A stretch of 64,000 nt of DNA from Lacinutrix sp. MedPE-SW. GTDB lineage: Bacteria > Bacteroidota > Bacteroidia > Flavobacteriales > Flavobacteriaceae. Positions within the stretch are counted from its first letter, which is position 1. Each line of letters begins with the position of its first letter. The stretch lies in the NCBI RefSeq assembly GCF_001874145.1, contig NZ_MPCX01000003.1:1-64000 (forward strand). Direction: 5' to 3'. The notes under the pieces are model-generated. The model was not told the origin of the DNA and searched no databases. It worked only from the letters and a program-made list of their open reading frames with translations. A program made the translations under genes and the position numbers. Below, piece after piece: positions 6,579 through 14,348 of the stretch.

Positions 6579-7871
6579 TTAAAGTGTTATTTTTTGTTTT
6601 ACAACCGCAAACGCCTCTTTTAAATCGGCTTTTAAATCTTCAACATTTTCAATGCCCACAGAAAGTCTTATTAAATCTTTTGTTACACCAGTGCTTTCTT
6701 GAGCCTCATCGCTTAATTGTTGATGTGTAGTACTTGCAGGATGAATTATTAATGATTTTGTATCGCCTATGTTCGCTAAAAGAGAGAACAGTTTTGTGGT
6801 ATCTGCAATTGTTTTTGCAGACTCGTAACCACCTTCTACTCCAAAAGTTACAATACCGCTTTGACCGTTTGGCAAGTATTTATCTGCTAAATTTTTATAG
6901 TCGCTTGTTTCTAAACCAGGATAATTTACCCAAGTAACTTCTTCTTGTTGCTTTAACCATTTTGCAAGTTCTAATGCATTTTGACTGTGTTTAGTTATTC
7001 GCAACTCTAATGTTTCTAATCCTTGAATAATTTGAAAGGCATTAAACGGGCTTAGCGCTCCTCCATAATCTCTTAATCCTTCAATTCTAATTTTTGCAAT
7101 AAATGCCGCCTCTCCAATAGCTTCACTATATACTAAACCATGATAACCTGGTGATGGCTCTGTAAACTCTGGAAACTTACCATTAGTCCAATCAAAATTT
7201 CCAGCATCAATAACTACACCACCTAAAGATGTACCATTACCATTAATGTATTTTGTTAAAGAATGAATTACAATATTTGCACCGTATTCAATTGGGTTTA
7301 ACAAATACGGCGTAGCTACAGTATTGTCTACAATTAAAGGCACTTTATGCGCTTTTGCGTGTTTAGAGATTGCTTCAATATCTAATACATCTAATTTAGG
7401 GTTTCCTAAAGATTCTACAAAAATTGCTCTTGTATTCTCTTGTGCTGCTGCTTCAAAATTTTCTGGATTTGAAGGATCTACAAACGTTGTTGTAATACCA
7501 TGTCTTGGCAGCGTTACACTTAATAAATTATACGTTCCGCCATACAAACTACTAGAAGCAACAATATGATCTCCAGCTTTTAAAAGCGTTAACAAGGTTG
7601 TAGAAATAGCTGCTGTTCCAGATGCTGTTGCTACTGCAGCAATTCCTCCTTCTAAAGCTGCTAATCGCTGCTCTAACACATCATTTGTTGGGTTGTTTAA
7701 TCTTGTGTAAATAAATCCTGGAACAGAAAGATTAAACCTTCCTGCCGCATCGTCTGAATCATCAAAAACATAAGCTGAAGATTGATAAATAGGAACTGCT
7801 CTTGTTCCTCCTGTTTGATTTACATCGTGTCCTGCGTGCAACGCTTTTGTTGCAAATTTTTGTGTACTCAT
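6579..7871 (-). CDS. metY: O-acetylhomoserine sulfhydrylase
   Basis: A 430-residue PLP enzyme of the Cys/Met metabolism family that makes homocysteine from O-acetylhomoserine and sulfide. Visible marks are the N-terminal ATKALHAGHDVNQTGGTRAVPIYQSSAYVF, the YTRLNNPTND motif, the PLP phosphate region SSSLYGGTYNL, the Asp in VDNTVATPYL and the Schiff-base lysine in HSLTKYINGNG. The length matches the family (about 425-435). It is the first gene of the operon, preceded by a 121-bp leader that follows the SAM-I aptamer and contains a terminator hairpin. High S-adenosylmethionine should therefore switch it off. The start ATG fits the family's usual beginning. Confidence 0.93.
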   Translation of the reverse strand: MSTQKFATKALHAGHDVNQTGGTRAVPIYQSSAYVFDDSDDAAGRFNLSVPGFIYTRLNNPTNDVLEQRLAALEGGIAAVATASGTAAISTTLLTLLKAGDHIVASSSLYGGTYNLLSVTLPRHGITTTFVDPSNPENFEAAAQENTRAIFVESLGNPKLDVLDIEAISKHAKAHKVPLIVDNTVATPYLLNPIEYGANIVIHSLTKYINGNGTSLGGVVIDAGNFDWTNGKFPEFTEPSPGYHGLVYSEAIGEAAFIAKIRIEGLRDYGGALSPFNAFQIIQGLETLELRITKHSQNALELAKWLKQQEEVTWVNYPGLETSDYKNLADKYLPNGQSGIVTFGVEGGYESAKTIADTTKLFSLLANIGDTKSLIIHPASTTHQQLSDEAQESTGVTKDLIRLSVGIENVEDLKADLKEAFAVVKQKITL

Positions 7872-7952
7872 TTTTCTAAGTTTTTTGAGTTAAATAAATT
7901 AAACCAAAAGTCAAATAAGCTTCGTTTGAAGCGTACTTAATAGAAAAATGTT

Positions 7953-7986
7953 AAAAAGAAAATGCTAATTGCAGATGGGCAATTAG
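7953..7986 (-). terminator. Riboswitch-controlled terminator hairpin
   Basis: On the minus strand an 8-bp stem CTAATTGC / GCAATTAG with a 6-nt loop (7965-7986) is followed by CATTTTCTTTTT. It begins seven bases after the P1 helix of the SAM aptamer, where the expression platform is expected. It is therefore the likely off-state terminator of the metY-osmC-metX transcript. I did not find an unambiguous antiterminator pairing by eye. Confidence 0.7.
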
Positions 7987-7992
7987 TCTTTA

Positions 7993-8112
7993 GTTATCTA
8001 TCCAATATTTCGATAAATGAATCGTAATATTAAGTAGAATTTAGCACCTTCTTAGTAAGTCTAAGGGTTGCTAAGGCTTCAGCGAGTCTATCTCTCCACC
8101 TTTCTTGATAAC
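7993..8112 (-). ncRNA. SAM-I (S-box) riboswitch aptamer
   Basis: Read on the minus strand, the core ATCAAGAAAGGTGGAGAGA, then GCTGAAGCCTTAGCAACC, then AAGGTGCTAAATTC matches the SAM-I consensus in order and spacing. P1 is formed by GTTATC (8112-8107) and GATAAC (7998-7993). P4 is formed by AATATT..CGAT / ATCG..AATATT just before the P1 3' strand. It lies upstream of metY and is the natural regulator of the operon, binding S-adenosylmethionine. Confidence 0.95.
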
Positions 8113-8143
8113 ATTTCAGTAAGTGTTTTGAACTTTGTGAGTA

Positions 8144-8175
8144 CAAATATTGCTTCACAAAAATTTAATATCCAA
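8144..8175 (-). promoter_or_regulatory. Candidate promoter for the metY transcript
   Basis: On the minus strand AATATTTG (8151-8144) resembles the Bacteroidota -7 box TAnnTTTG with one mismatch, and a TTG (8175-8173) lies 21 bp further upstream as a possible -33 element. Transcription would begin a few bases before or near the start of the riboswitch P1 helix, a sensible position. This is a pattern match only. Confidence 0.35.
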
Positions 8176-8217
8176 ATTATTTCAGGTTTTTATTATTTTT
8201 TTATGAAATTCTTAAAA

Positions 8218-9768
8218 TTAGAGATTGTTTTTTGCTAAATATTTATTTTTAATTACTTCGCCCACAGATTTGTTTTCAATTTTACTTTCTAACCAAGAAA
8301 TTATATCTAAATATAAAAACGCGCGTCTTTCATATGGATGATCTTCAAAAGCCTGTAACGTTTTATGAAGTTCTCTAAAAGCATTTTTTAAATCATGAGG
8401 GTAAATATCTTGTAATCCTCTAATAAATTTTATCATTTCTTTTTGTACTTCATGTAAGTCATTCATTTTAATTAAAAACTTATAAGTACTACGTAGTAAA
8501 GTCTCTAAGTGATAATCTAAACCGGCTTCGTAATGTGCCACAAGGTTTAAAACACGAGAAAAACACAATAAGTCTTCTCGCATAGAAAGCGATTTATTAG
8601 AAATAATTTTATCTAAATAAAAAATACAATTTTTATTATTTCCTGCACCAAAATGCATACTCGCGAACTTGTAGTAGAATATCATTTTATGATGTGGATC
8701 TATTCTTTCTTCAAAAGTTATTAAACCCTTTTCAATTTCTGGAATAACCTCTAAACCAGCTTTAAAACTTCCGTCTATAAAATACTGATTGATATTGTGA
8801 AAGTTAACATAAAGAAAAATTAAACTAGACACATTTTCATCTTTCACAAATTTTTGATTTGTTACCGTAGCCTTAAAAGCATTTAGTTTTTTTAAAAATT
8901 TTGGCTTATTACTTATAAAAAAAAGCGACTCTAATAAGTAGTTATTTCCTTTTAAAAAAAATACAGGATTAAGGTTTATCATACTCGGGTTTTGATAAAA
9001 CAAATCAACCCATTTAGATGCATATTTATAACAATTTAAAAAATCCTGAAGCAAAAAACTATACCACAAATGTGCCTTGTAAAACCATAATTTTTCTCTA
9101 AAACCTACTGTTGCTAAATTAATTTTTGGTAACCTATCATTAAAGTACTTAGTTACACGCAAACCTTCTTCTTGGTTTTTTACGTAACCTGTTTTTAAAA
9201 TAATACTATATAATTGCAGCGAAAGATTAGAAAGTTTACTTGCAATTACATTTTGAGAACTTAAGTCTTTTGCTTGTAATGCAAGCTCATCTGCTCGAGA
9301 ACTTATACTTCTGGTTATGTATTGAGATTCAATAATTTTTTCAAGCTCAACAATCTCAAAAGCCATATTTTTCTCTTCGTTAAGTATAGCTAATTCTTTG
9401 GCTTTATCTAATATTTTTAAACTCTGTTTATATAAACCCTTATGGTAAAGGATAGATGCAAAATCAAGCTGCTCTCGTATTTGAGAGCGAATGTTTTGAT
9501 GCGAAGGACTTAATTTTAAACTAATTAAAATTTGCTTATATAAGTGTGCTTTTACATTAGCTAATTGCTGTTTTTTAACAATTCCGCTTTTAATTATTAC
9601 AACCTCATCATAGGTTTTAGCTTTATCTAGAAGATTAAATAAATTTAAAAATTTAGAATCTGAGTTCACTCCAAGCCTTCCTACATAAAGCTTAAACTGT
9701 CTTTTTTCAGACTTTGTTAATGACTTTACCAGAGAAAATAAATTATCTTTTTGGTCTTTAGTTGTCAA
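8218..9768 (-). CDS. Conserved flavobacterial protein of unknown function, helical-repeat type
   Basis: A 516-residue, soluble, strongly helical protein with no signal peptide. The opening pattern LFSLVKSLTKSEKRQFKLYVGR is one I recognise from a protein conserved across Flavobacteriia, but no function is attached to it. The regular alternation of hydrophobic and charged segments and phrases such as ILYHKGLYKQSLKILDKAKELA suggest TPR-like helical repeats over most of the length, i.e. a scaffold or interaction protein. The only start in the N-terminal region is TTG at 9768 (minus strand); the family beginning fits it. It is divergent from leuA across a 144-bp gap and lies upstream of, but in a separate transcript from, the metY riboswitch. 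Confidence 0.75.
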   Translation of the reverse strand: MTTKDQKDNLFSLVKSLTKSEKRQFKLYVGRLGVNSDSKFLNLFNLLDKAKTYDEVVIIKSGIVKKQQLANVKAHLYKQILISLKLSPSHQNIRSQIREQLDFASILYHKGLYKQSLKILDKAKELAILNEEKNMAFEIVELEKIIESQYITRSISSRADELALQAKDLSSQNVIASKLSNLSLQLYSIILKTGYVKNQEEGLRVTKYFNDRLPKINLATVGFREKLWFYKAHLWYSFLLQDFLNCYKYASKWVDLFYQNPSMINLNPVFFLKGNNYLLESLFFISNKPKFLKKLNAFKATVTNQKFVKDENVSSLIFLYVNFHNINQYFIDGSFKAGLEVIPEIEKGLITFEERIDPHHKMIFYYKFASMHFGAGNNKNCIFYLDKIISNKSLSMREDLLCFSRVLNLVAHYEAGLDYHLETLLRSTYKFLIKMNDLHEVQKEMIKFIRGLQDIYPHDLKNAFRELHKTLQAFEDHPYERRAFLYLDIISWLESKIENKSVGEVIKNKYLAKNNL

Positions 9769-9912
9769 TTTAATTTTTTATTAAATTACTAATAATCAAG
9801 TATTTAAAACCTAAATTTTCGTTTGAACATCGTAATCTATAACAGAAACGCTAAGCCATTAAAAAATTCAAAATATAAATTCGTAAGACAATACTAAACT
9901 ATATTTTGATAA

Positions 9913-11088
9913 ATGTCAAATAACAACATTCAAATCTTTGATACAACACTTCGGGATGGAGAACAAGTTCCTGGCTGTAAATTAAACACAGAGCAAAAAG
10001 TAATTATTGCAAAACAGCTAGATTTACTTGGAGTAGATGTTATAGAAGCAGGATTTCCTGTGTCAAGTCCTGGTGATTTTAAATCTGTAGAAGAAATTTC
10101 GAAAATCGTAAAAAGTGCTACTGTTTGTGGTTTAACACGCTCTGTTGAAAATGACATAACTGTAGCTGCCCAAGCATTAAAATATGCAAAAAAACCAAGA
10201 ATACATACAGGTATTGGCACATCAGACTCACATATAATTCACAAATTTAAATCTAACAAAGAAGCTATATTAAAACGTGCTTATGCTGCTGTAAAATATG
10301 CAAAATCTTTTGTTGAAGATGTAGAGTTTTATGCAGAAGACGCAGGACGAACAGATAATGATTATTTAGCAAAAGTATGTGAAGCTGCTATAAAAGCTGG
10401 AGCTACAGTTTTAAACATTCCAGACACAACTGGCTATTGTTTACCTAGCGAATATGGTGCTAAAATTAAATATTTAAAAGAAAATGTAAAAGGCATAGAA
10501 AAGGCTACTTTATCTTGCCATTGCCACAACGATTTAGGTTTAGCAACAGCAAATTCTATTGAAGGCGTAATTAATGGCGCCAGACAGATTGAATGCACAA
10601 TTAACGGTATTGGAGAGCGCGCAGGCAATACTGCTTTAGAAGAAGTCGTCATGGTACTAAAACAGCACCCTTATTTAAATCTAGACACTAATATTAAAAC
10701 CGAAATGCTTTATGGAATGAGCCAACTTGTTTCAGACAGCATGGGTATTTACACACAACCAAATAAAGCGATAGTTGGCGCAAATGCTTTTGCGCACAGT
10801 TCTGGAATACATCAAGATGGTGTGATTAAAAACCGTGAAACCTACGAAATTATTAACCCTAAAGACGTTGGTGTTACAGAATCTGCCATTGTTTTAACCG
10901 CAAGAAGCGGAAGAGCTGCACTTGCATACAGAGCTAAAAACGTAGGTTACGAACTTACAAAACTTCAACTGGACGATGTTTACGCCAGTTTTTTAGTTTT
11001 TGCTGATAAAAAGAAAGAAATAAACGATAATGATATTCATCAAATTATTGAAACTAGTAATGTCTACCAACAAATAATCTCTGCTTAA
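9913..11088 (+). CDS. leuA: 2-isopropylmalate synthase (short form)
   Basis: A 391-residue member of the DRE-TIM metallolyase family, which condenses 2-oxoisovalerate and acetyl-CoA in the first committed step of leucine synthesis. Visible motifs are [13 protein letters not shown] (metal-binding Asp and catalytic Arg), the [15 protein letters not shown] metal histidines and NGIGERAGN. It starts the leu operon. At 391 residues it ends after the catalytic and linker domains and lacks the C-terminal LeuA regulatory (leucine-binding) domain found in enzymes of about 510 residues. Feedback inhibition by leucine may therefore work differently or be absent. Homocitrate or citramalate synthases are related alternatives, but the adjoining leuCDB genes favour LeuA. 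It abuts leuC with no spacer. Confidence 0.9.
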   Translation: MSNNNIQIFDTTLRDGEQVPGCKLNTEQKVIIAKQLDLLGVDVIEAGFPVSSPGDFKSVEEISKIVKSATVCGLTRSVENDITVAAQALKYAKKPRIHTGIGTSDSHIIHKFKSNKEAILKRAYAAVKYAKSFVEDVEFYAEDAGRTDNDYLAKVCEAAIKAGATVLNIPDTTGYCLPSEYGAKIKYLKENVKGIEKATLSCHCHNDLGLATANSIEGVINGARQIECTINGIGERAGNTALEEVVMVLKQHPYLNLDTNIKTEMLYGMSQLVSDSMGIYTQPNKAIVGANAFAHSSGIHQDGVIKNRETYEIINPKDVGVTESAIVLTARSGRAALAYRAKNVGYELTKLQLDDVYASFLVFADKKKEINDNDIHQIIETSNVYQQIISA

Positions 11089-12471
11089 ATGAAAAAAACA
11101 CTATTCGACAAAGTCTGGGATGCACACGTTGTAGACACTATAAAAAATGGCCCACAAGTACTCTATATAGACAAACACTTAATACACGAAGTCACTAGTC
11201 CGCAAGCTTTTAATGAATTAGAAGATCGCGGAATTCCTGTTTTTAGACCAAAGCAAATTGTTGCTACTGCAGACCACAATACACCAACACAAAACCAAGA
11301 CCAACCAATAAAAGACGAGCTCTCTAGAAAACAACTAGAACAACTCTCTATAAATTGCAAAAAAAATAATATTACATTATACCAATTAGGCCATAAATAT
11401 AATGGCATTGTGCATGTTATGGCTCCAGAACTTGGTATAACCCAACCAGGAATGACAATGGTTTGTGGTGATAGCCATACCTCAACACACGGCGCTTTTG
11501 GTGCAATTGCCTTTGGCATTGGAACCAGCCAAGTTGCTCAAGTTTTTGCCAGCCAATGCTTACTACTTACCAAACCTAAAAGTCTACGTGTAAACGTAAA
11601 CGGAAAACTTAAAAAAGGGGTTTTACCAAAAGATGTAATTCTGTATATAATTTCTAAACTAGGCACAAATTCTGGTACTGGATATTTTTGTGAGTATGCT
11701 GGTAATGTTTTTGAAGAAATGAGTATGGAAGGCAGAATGACCGTTTGCAATATGAGCATAGAAATGGGAGCGCGTGGCGGCATGATTGCTCCAGACGAGA
11801 CTACTTTTAACTATGTAAAAGACAGACAATTTGCTCCTAAAGGCGAAGACTTTAATAAAAAAGTTGCCTATTGGAAAACACTACCAACAGATGAAGGTGC
11901 CACATTTGATAAAGAATACTCTTTTAATGCTGAAGACATTGAACCAATGATTACCTATGGTACTAATCCTGGAATGGGAATTAAAATTACAGAAAATATT
12001 CCTGTAGAAACCAACGCATCGTTTAAAAAATCTCTTGAATACATGAACTTTGAAGCAGGAGAAAGCCTAATAAACAAACCTATAAACTTTGTTTTTATTG
12101 GCAGTTGCACCAATTCTAGAATTGAAGATTTTAGAGTTGCCGCAAATTTTATAAAAGGAAAGCAAAAAGCTAAAAATGTTACTGCTTGGTTAGTACCTGG
12201 AAGCAAACAGGTGGAAACTCAAATTATTAACGAAGGTTTAAAAGCTGTTTTTGATGCTGCAGGATTTGAGCTTAGACAACCAGGTTGCTCTGCATGCTTA
12301 GCTATGAATGAAGATAAAATACCTCAAGGAGAATATTGTGTTTCTACATCTAACCGAAATTTTGAAGGCAGACAAGGTCAAGGTTCTAGAACCATTTTGG
12401 CGAGCCCATTAGTTGCAGCCGCAACTGCTGTAGAAGGAAAAATTATAGACATTACTAAACACCTTAATTAA
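11089..12471 (+). CDS. leuC: 3-isopropylmalate dehydratase large subunit
   Basis: A 460-residue aconitase-superfamily protein. With LeuD it isomerises 2-isopropylmalate to 3-isopropylmalate. The [4Fe-4S] ligands are seen as one Cys in [10 protein letters not shown] and two in the [13 protein letters not shown] motif. The opening [12 protein letters not shown] and the [20 protein letters not shown] motif are typical of LeuC. Its length matches the family (about 465). The start codon follows the leuA stop directly and leuD begins 1 bp after its stop, so the three genes are likely translationally coupled. Confidence 0.96.
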   Translation: MKKTLFDKVWDAHVVDTIKNGPQVLYIDKHLIHEVTSPQAFNELEDRGIPVFRPKQIVATADHNTPTQNQDQPIKDELSRKQLEQLSINCKKNNITLYQLGHKYNGIVHVMAPELGITQPGMTMVCGDSHTSTHGAFGAIAFGIGTSQVAQVFASQCLLLTKPKSLRVNVNGKLKKGVLPKDVILYIISKLGTNSGTGYFCEYAGNVFEEMSMEGRMTVCNMSIEMGARGGMIAPDETTFNYVKDRQFAPKGEDFNKKVAYWKTLPTDEGATFDKEYSFNAEDIEPMITYGTNPGMGIKITENIPVETNASFKKSLEYMNFEAGESLINKPINFVFIGSCTNSRIEDFRVAANFIKGKQKAKNVTAWLVPGSKQVETQIINEGLKAVFDAAGFELRQPGCSACLAMNEDKIPQGEYCVSTSNRNFEGRQGQGSRTILASPLVAAATAVEGKIIDITKHLN

Positions 12472-12472
12472 T

Positions 12473-13060
12473 ATGGAAAAGTTTACAACACTACATTCTA
12501 AAGCAATTCCTTTACAGATTGAAAACGTAGATACAGATCAAATTATTCCTGCCCGTTTTTTAAAAGCGACAGATAAACAAGGTTTTGGTGATAATGTTTT
12601 TAGAGATTGGAGATACAACAAGGACAACACACTAAATATTGATTTTGCACTTAATAATCCTAATTATTCTGGCTCTATTTTAGTTGCCGGTGATAATTTT
12701 GGTTGCGGTTCGAGTAGAGAACACGCGGCTTGGGCTTTAACTGGCTATGGTTTTAAGGTGGTTGTTTCTAGCTTTTTTGCAGATATTTTTAAGGGCAACG
12801 CCCTAAATAACGGCTTACTTCCTGTTCAAGTTTCTAAAGCTTTTTTAAACACTTTATTTAAAAGTATTAAAAAAGATCCAAACATTAACATAATTGTGAA
12901 TTTAGAAGCACAAACTATTGCTATTGAAAACACAGATCATGTAGCGCATTTTGAAATTAATAGTTATAAAAAAACCTGTTTAATTAATGGCTACGACGAT
13001 ATCGACTTTTTACTTAGTAAAAAAGCAAAAATTGAAGCTTTTGAAATTAGCCTTAATTAA
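12473..13060 (+). CDS. leuD: 3-isopropylmalate dehydratase small subunit
   Basis: A 195-residue swivel-domain subunit that pairs with LeuC. The motifs [15 protein letters not shown] near the N-terminus and the substrate-recognition loop [17 protein letters not shown] are clear. The length matches the bacterial family (about 195-205). It is third in the leu operon. The following 166-bp gap before leuB holds a REP-like palindrome (13066-13140), the only interruption in an otherwise tightly packed operon. Confidence 0.96.
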   Translation: MEKFTTLHSKAIPLQIENVDTDQIIPARFLKATDKQGFGDNVFRDWRYNKDNTLNIDFALNNPNYSGSILVAGDNFGCGSSREHAAWALTGYGFKVVVSSFFADIFKGNALNNGLLPVQVSKAFLNTLFKSIKKDPNINIIVNLEAQTIAIENTDHVAHFEINSYKKTCLINGYDDIDFLLSKKAKIEAFEISLN

Positions 13061-13065
13061 TAAAT

Positions 13066-13140
13066 GCGTTAGTGATTGAACGGTTTGTTTGAGCTCCTTG
13101 AAAAGAGCGAGTAGTGAAAGCACGACCTTTAGGTAACGCC
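13066..13140. repeat. Bacteroidota REP-like palindrome (GCGTTAGTGATTG family)
   Basis: A 75-bp element between leuD and leuB. It begins GCGTTAGTGATTGAA and ends GACCTTTAGGTAACGCC, with 6-bp outer arms GCGTTA (13066-13071) / TAACGC (13134-13139) and an inner GAGCTC...GAGCGAG part. I recognise this pattern as a dispersed intergenic repeat in many Flavobacteriaceae. A second hairpin, TTTCTG / CAGAAA, lies about 20 bp further on. It probably folds in the leu mRNA. Confidence 0.75.
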
Positions 13141-13226
13141 AAAAAAAAAATAAAATTTCTGCTTTGCCAGAAAAAAACAATAAGTATAAATTATAGGAAA
13201 CTATTCCTGTTTAAGAAGTAATAAAT

Positions 13227-14345
13227 ATGAAATTAAATATCGCAGTTTTACCAGGAGATGGCATTGGCCCAGAGGTTACTCAAGAGGCAATAAAAGCGCT
13301 ACAAGCTATTGCTCTAGAGTTTGACCACACGTTTTCGTTTGTTGAAGCTCCTGTTGGAGCAACCGCTATAGACCAAACAGGAAATCCTTTACCAGAAGAA
13401 ACCTTAGATGTTTGCGAGGCTTCGCATGCCATATTATTTGGCGCTATTGGCGACCCTAAATACGATAACAATCCCGAGGCTAAAGTGAGACCAGAACAAG
13501 GGTTACTTCGTTTAAGAAAATCTTTAGGCTTATTTGCTAATATTAGACCTGTAAAGGCTTATGATGCGCTTATTGAAAAATCGCCTTTAAAAAAGGATAT
13601 TATTCAAGGTACAGATATTAGTATTTATAGAGAGTTAACTGGTGGTATTTACTTTGGTGAAAAGCATTTAAGTGATGATGGTAATACTGCTTCAGATTTA
13701 TGTTTATACACTAAAACCGAAATTGAACGTATTGCACATTTAGCCTTTAAAGCTGCAAAATCTAGAAAAAATAAAGTAACTTTAGTGGATAAAGCAAATG
13801 TTTTAGAAAGTTCAAGACTTTGGCGAAAAGTGGTAACAAATATCGCGAAACAATATCCTGATGTTTCTTTAGACTTTTTGTTTGTTGATAACGCAGCCAT
13901 GCAAATGATTTTAAACCCTAATCAATTTGATGTTATTTTAACCGAAAATATGTTTGGAGATATTATTAGCGACGAAGCGAGTGTTATTGGTGGCTCTATT
14001 GGTTTACTTGCCTCTGCATCTGTTGGAGAAAAATATGCCATGTTTGAGCCTATTCATGGCTCTTATCCTCAAGCTACTGGAAAAAGCATAGCCAATCCAA
14101 TAGCATCAATATTATCTGCCGCCATGTTACTAGAACATTTTAATTTACATGCTGAAGCCGAACTAATTAAACTTGCTGTAGAAAAATCTTTAAAATTAAA
14201 TATTACTACACCAGACTTAAATAAAGACCATAACAATGTATCGACATCTAAGGTTGGCGATTTTATAGCCGATTTTATATCTAACCCTAACGACTCTAAC
14301 CTTAATTTTCACAACATACATTTAGGTCAATCTACAATTATATAA
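13227..14345 (+). CDS. leuB: 3-isopropylmalate dehydrogenase
   Basis: A 372-residue NAD-dependent beta-decarboxylating dehydrogenase making 4-methyl-2-oxopentanoate, the precursor of leucine. Evidence is the N-terminal AVLPGDGIGPEVT, the substrate-binding arginines in the region after GLLRLRKSLGLFANIRPV, the catalytic Tyr in YRELTGGIYFG and Lys in VDKANVL, the metal-binding Asp in LTENMFGDIISDEAS, and the NAD-loop motif EPIHGSYPQATGKSIANP. The length is normal. It is separated from leuD by a repeat-bearing gap and followed 3 bp later by ppc. Confidence 0.96.
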   Translation: MKLNIAVLPGDGIGPEVTQEAIKALQAIALEFDHTFSFVEAPVGATAIDQTGNPLPEETLDVCEASHAILFGAIGDPKYDNNPEAKVRPEQGLLRLRKSLGLFANIRPVKAYDALIEKSPLKKDIIQGTDISIYRELTGGIYFGEKHLSDDGNTASDLCLYTKTEIERIAHLAFKAAKSRKNKVTLVDKANVLESSRLWRKVVTNIAKQYPDVSLDFLFVDNAAMQMILNPNQFDVILTENMFGDIISDEASVIGGSIGLLASASVGEKYAMFEPIHGSYPQATGKSIANPIASILSAAMLLEHFNLHAEAELIKLAVEKSLKLNITTPDLNKDHNNVSTSKVGDFIADFISNPNDSNLNFHNIHLGQSTII

Positions 14346-14348
14346 TAT

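Noticed and set aside
11163-11519. 118-codon open frame antisense to leuC
   Set aside because: Shadow frame of leuC, with implausible composition (many Cys, Trp and Pro) and no start context.
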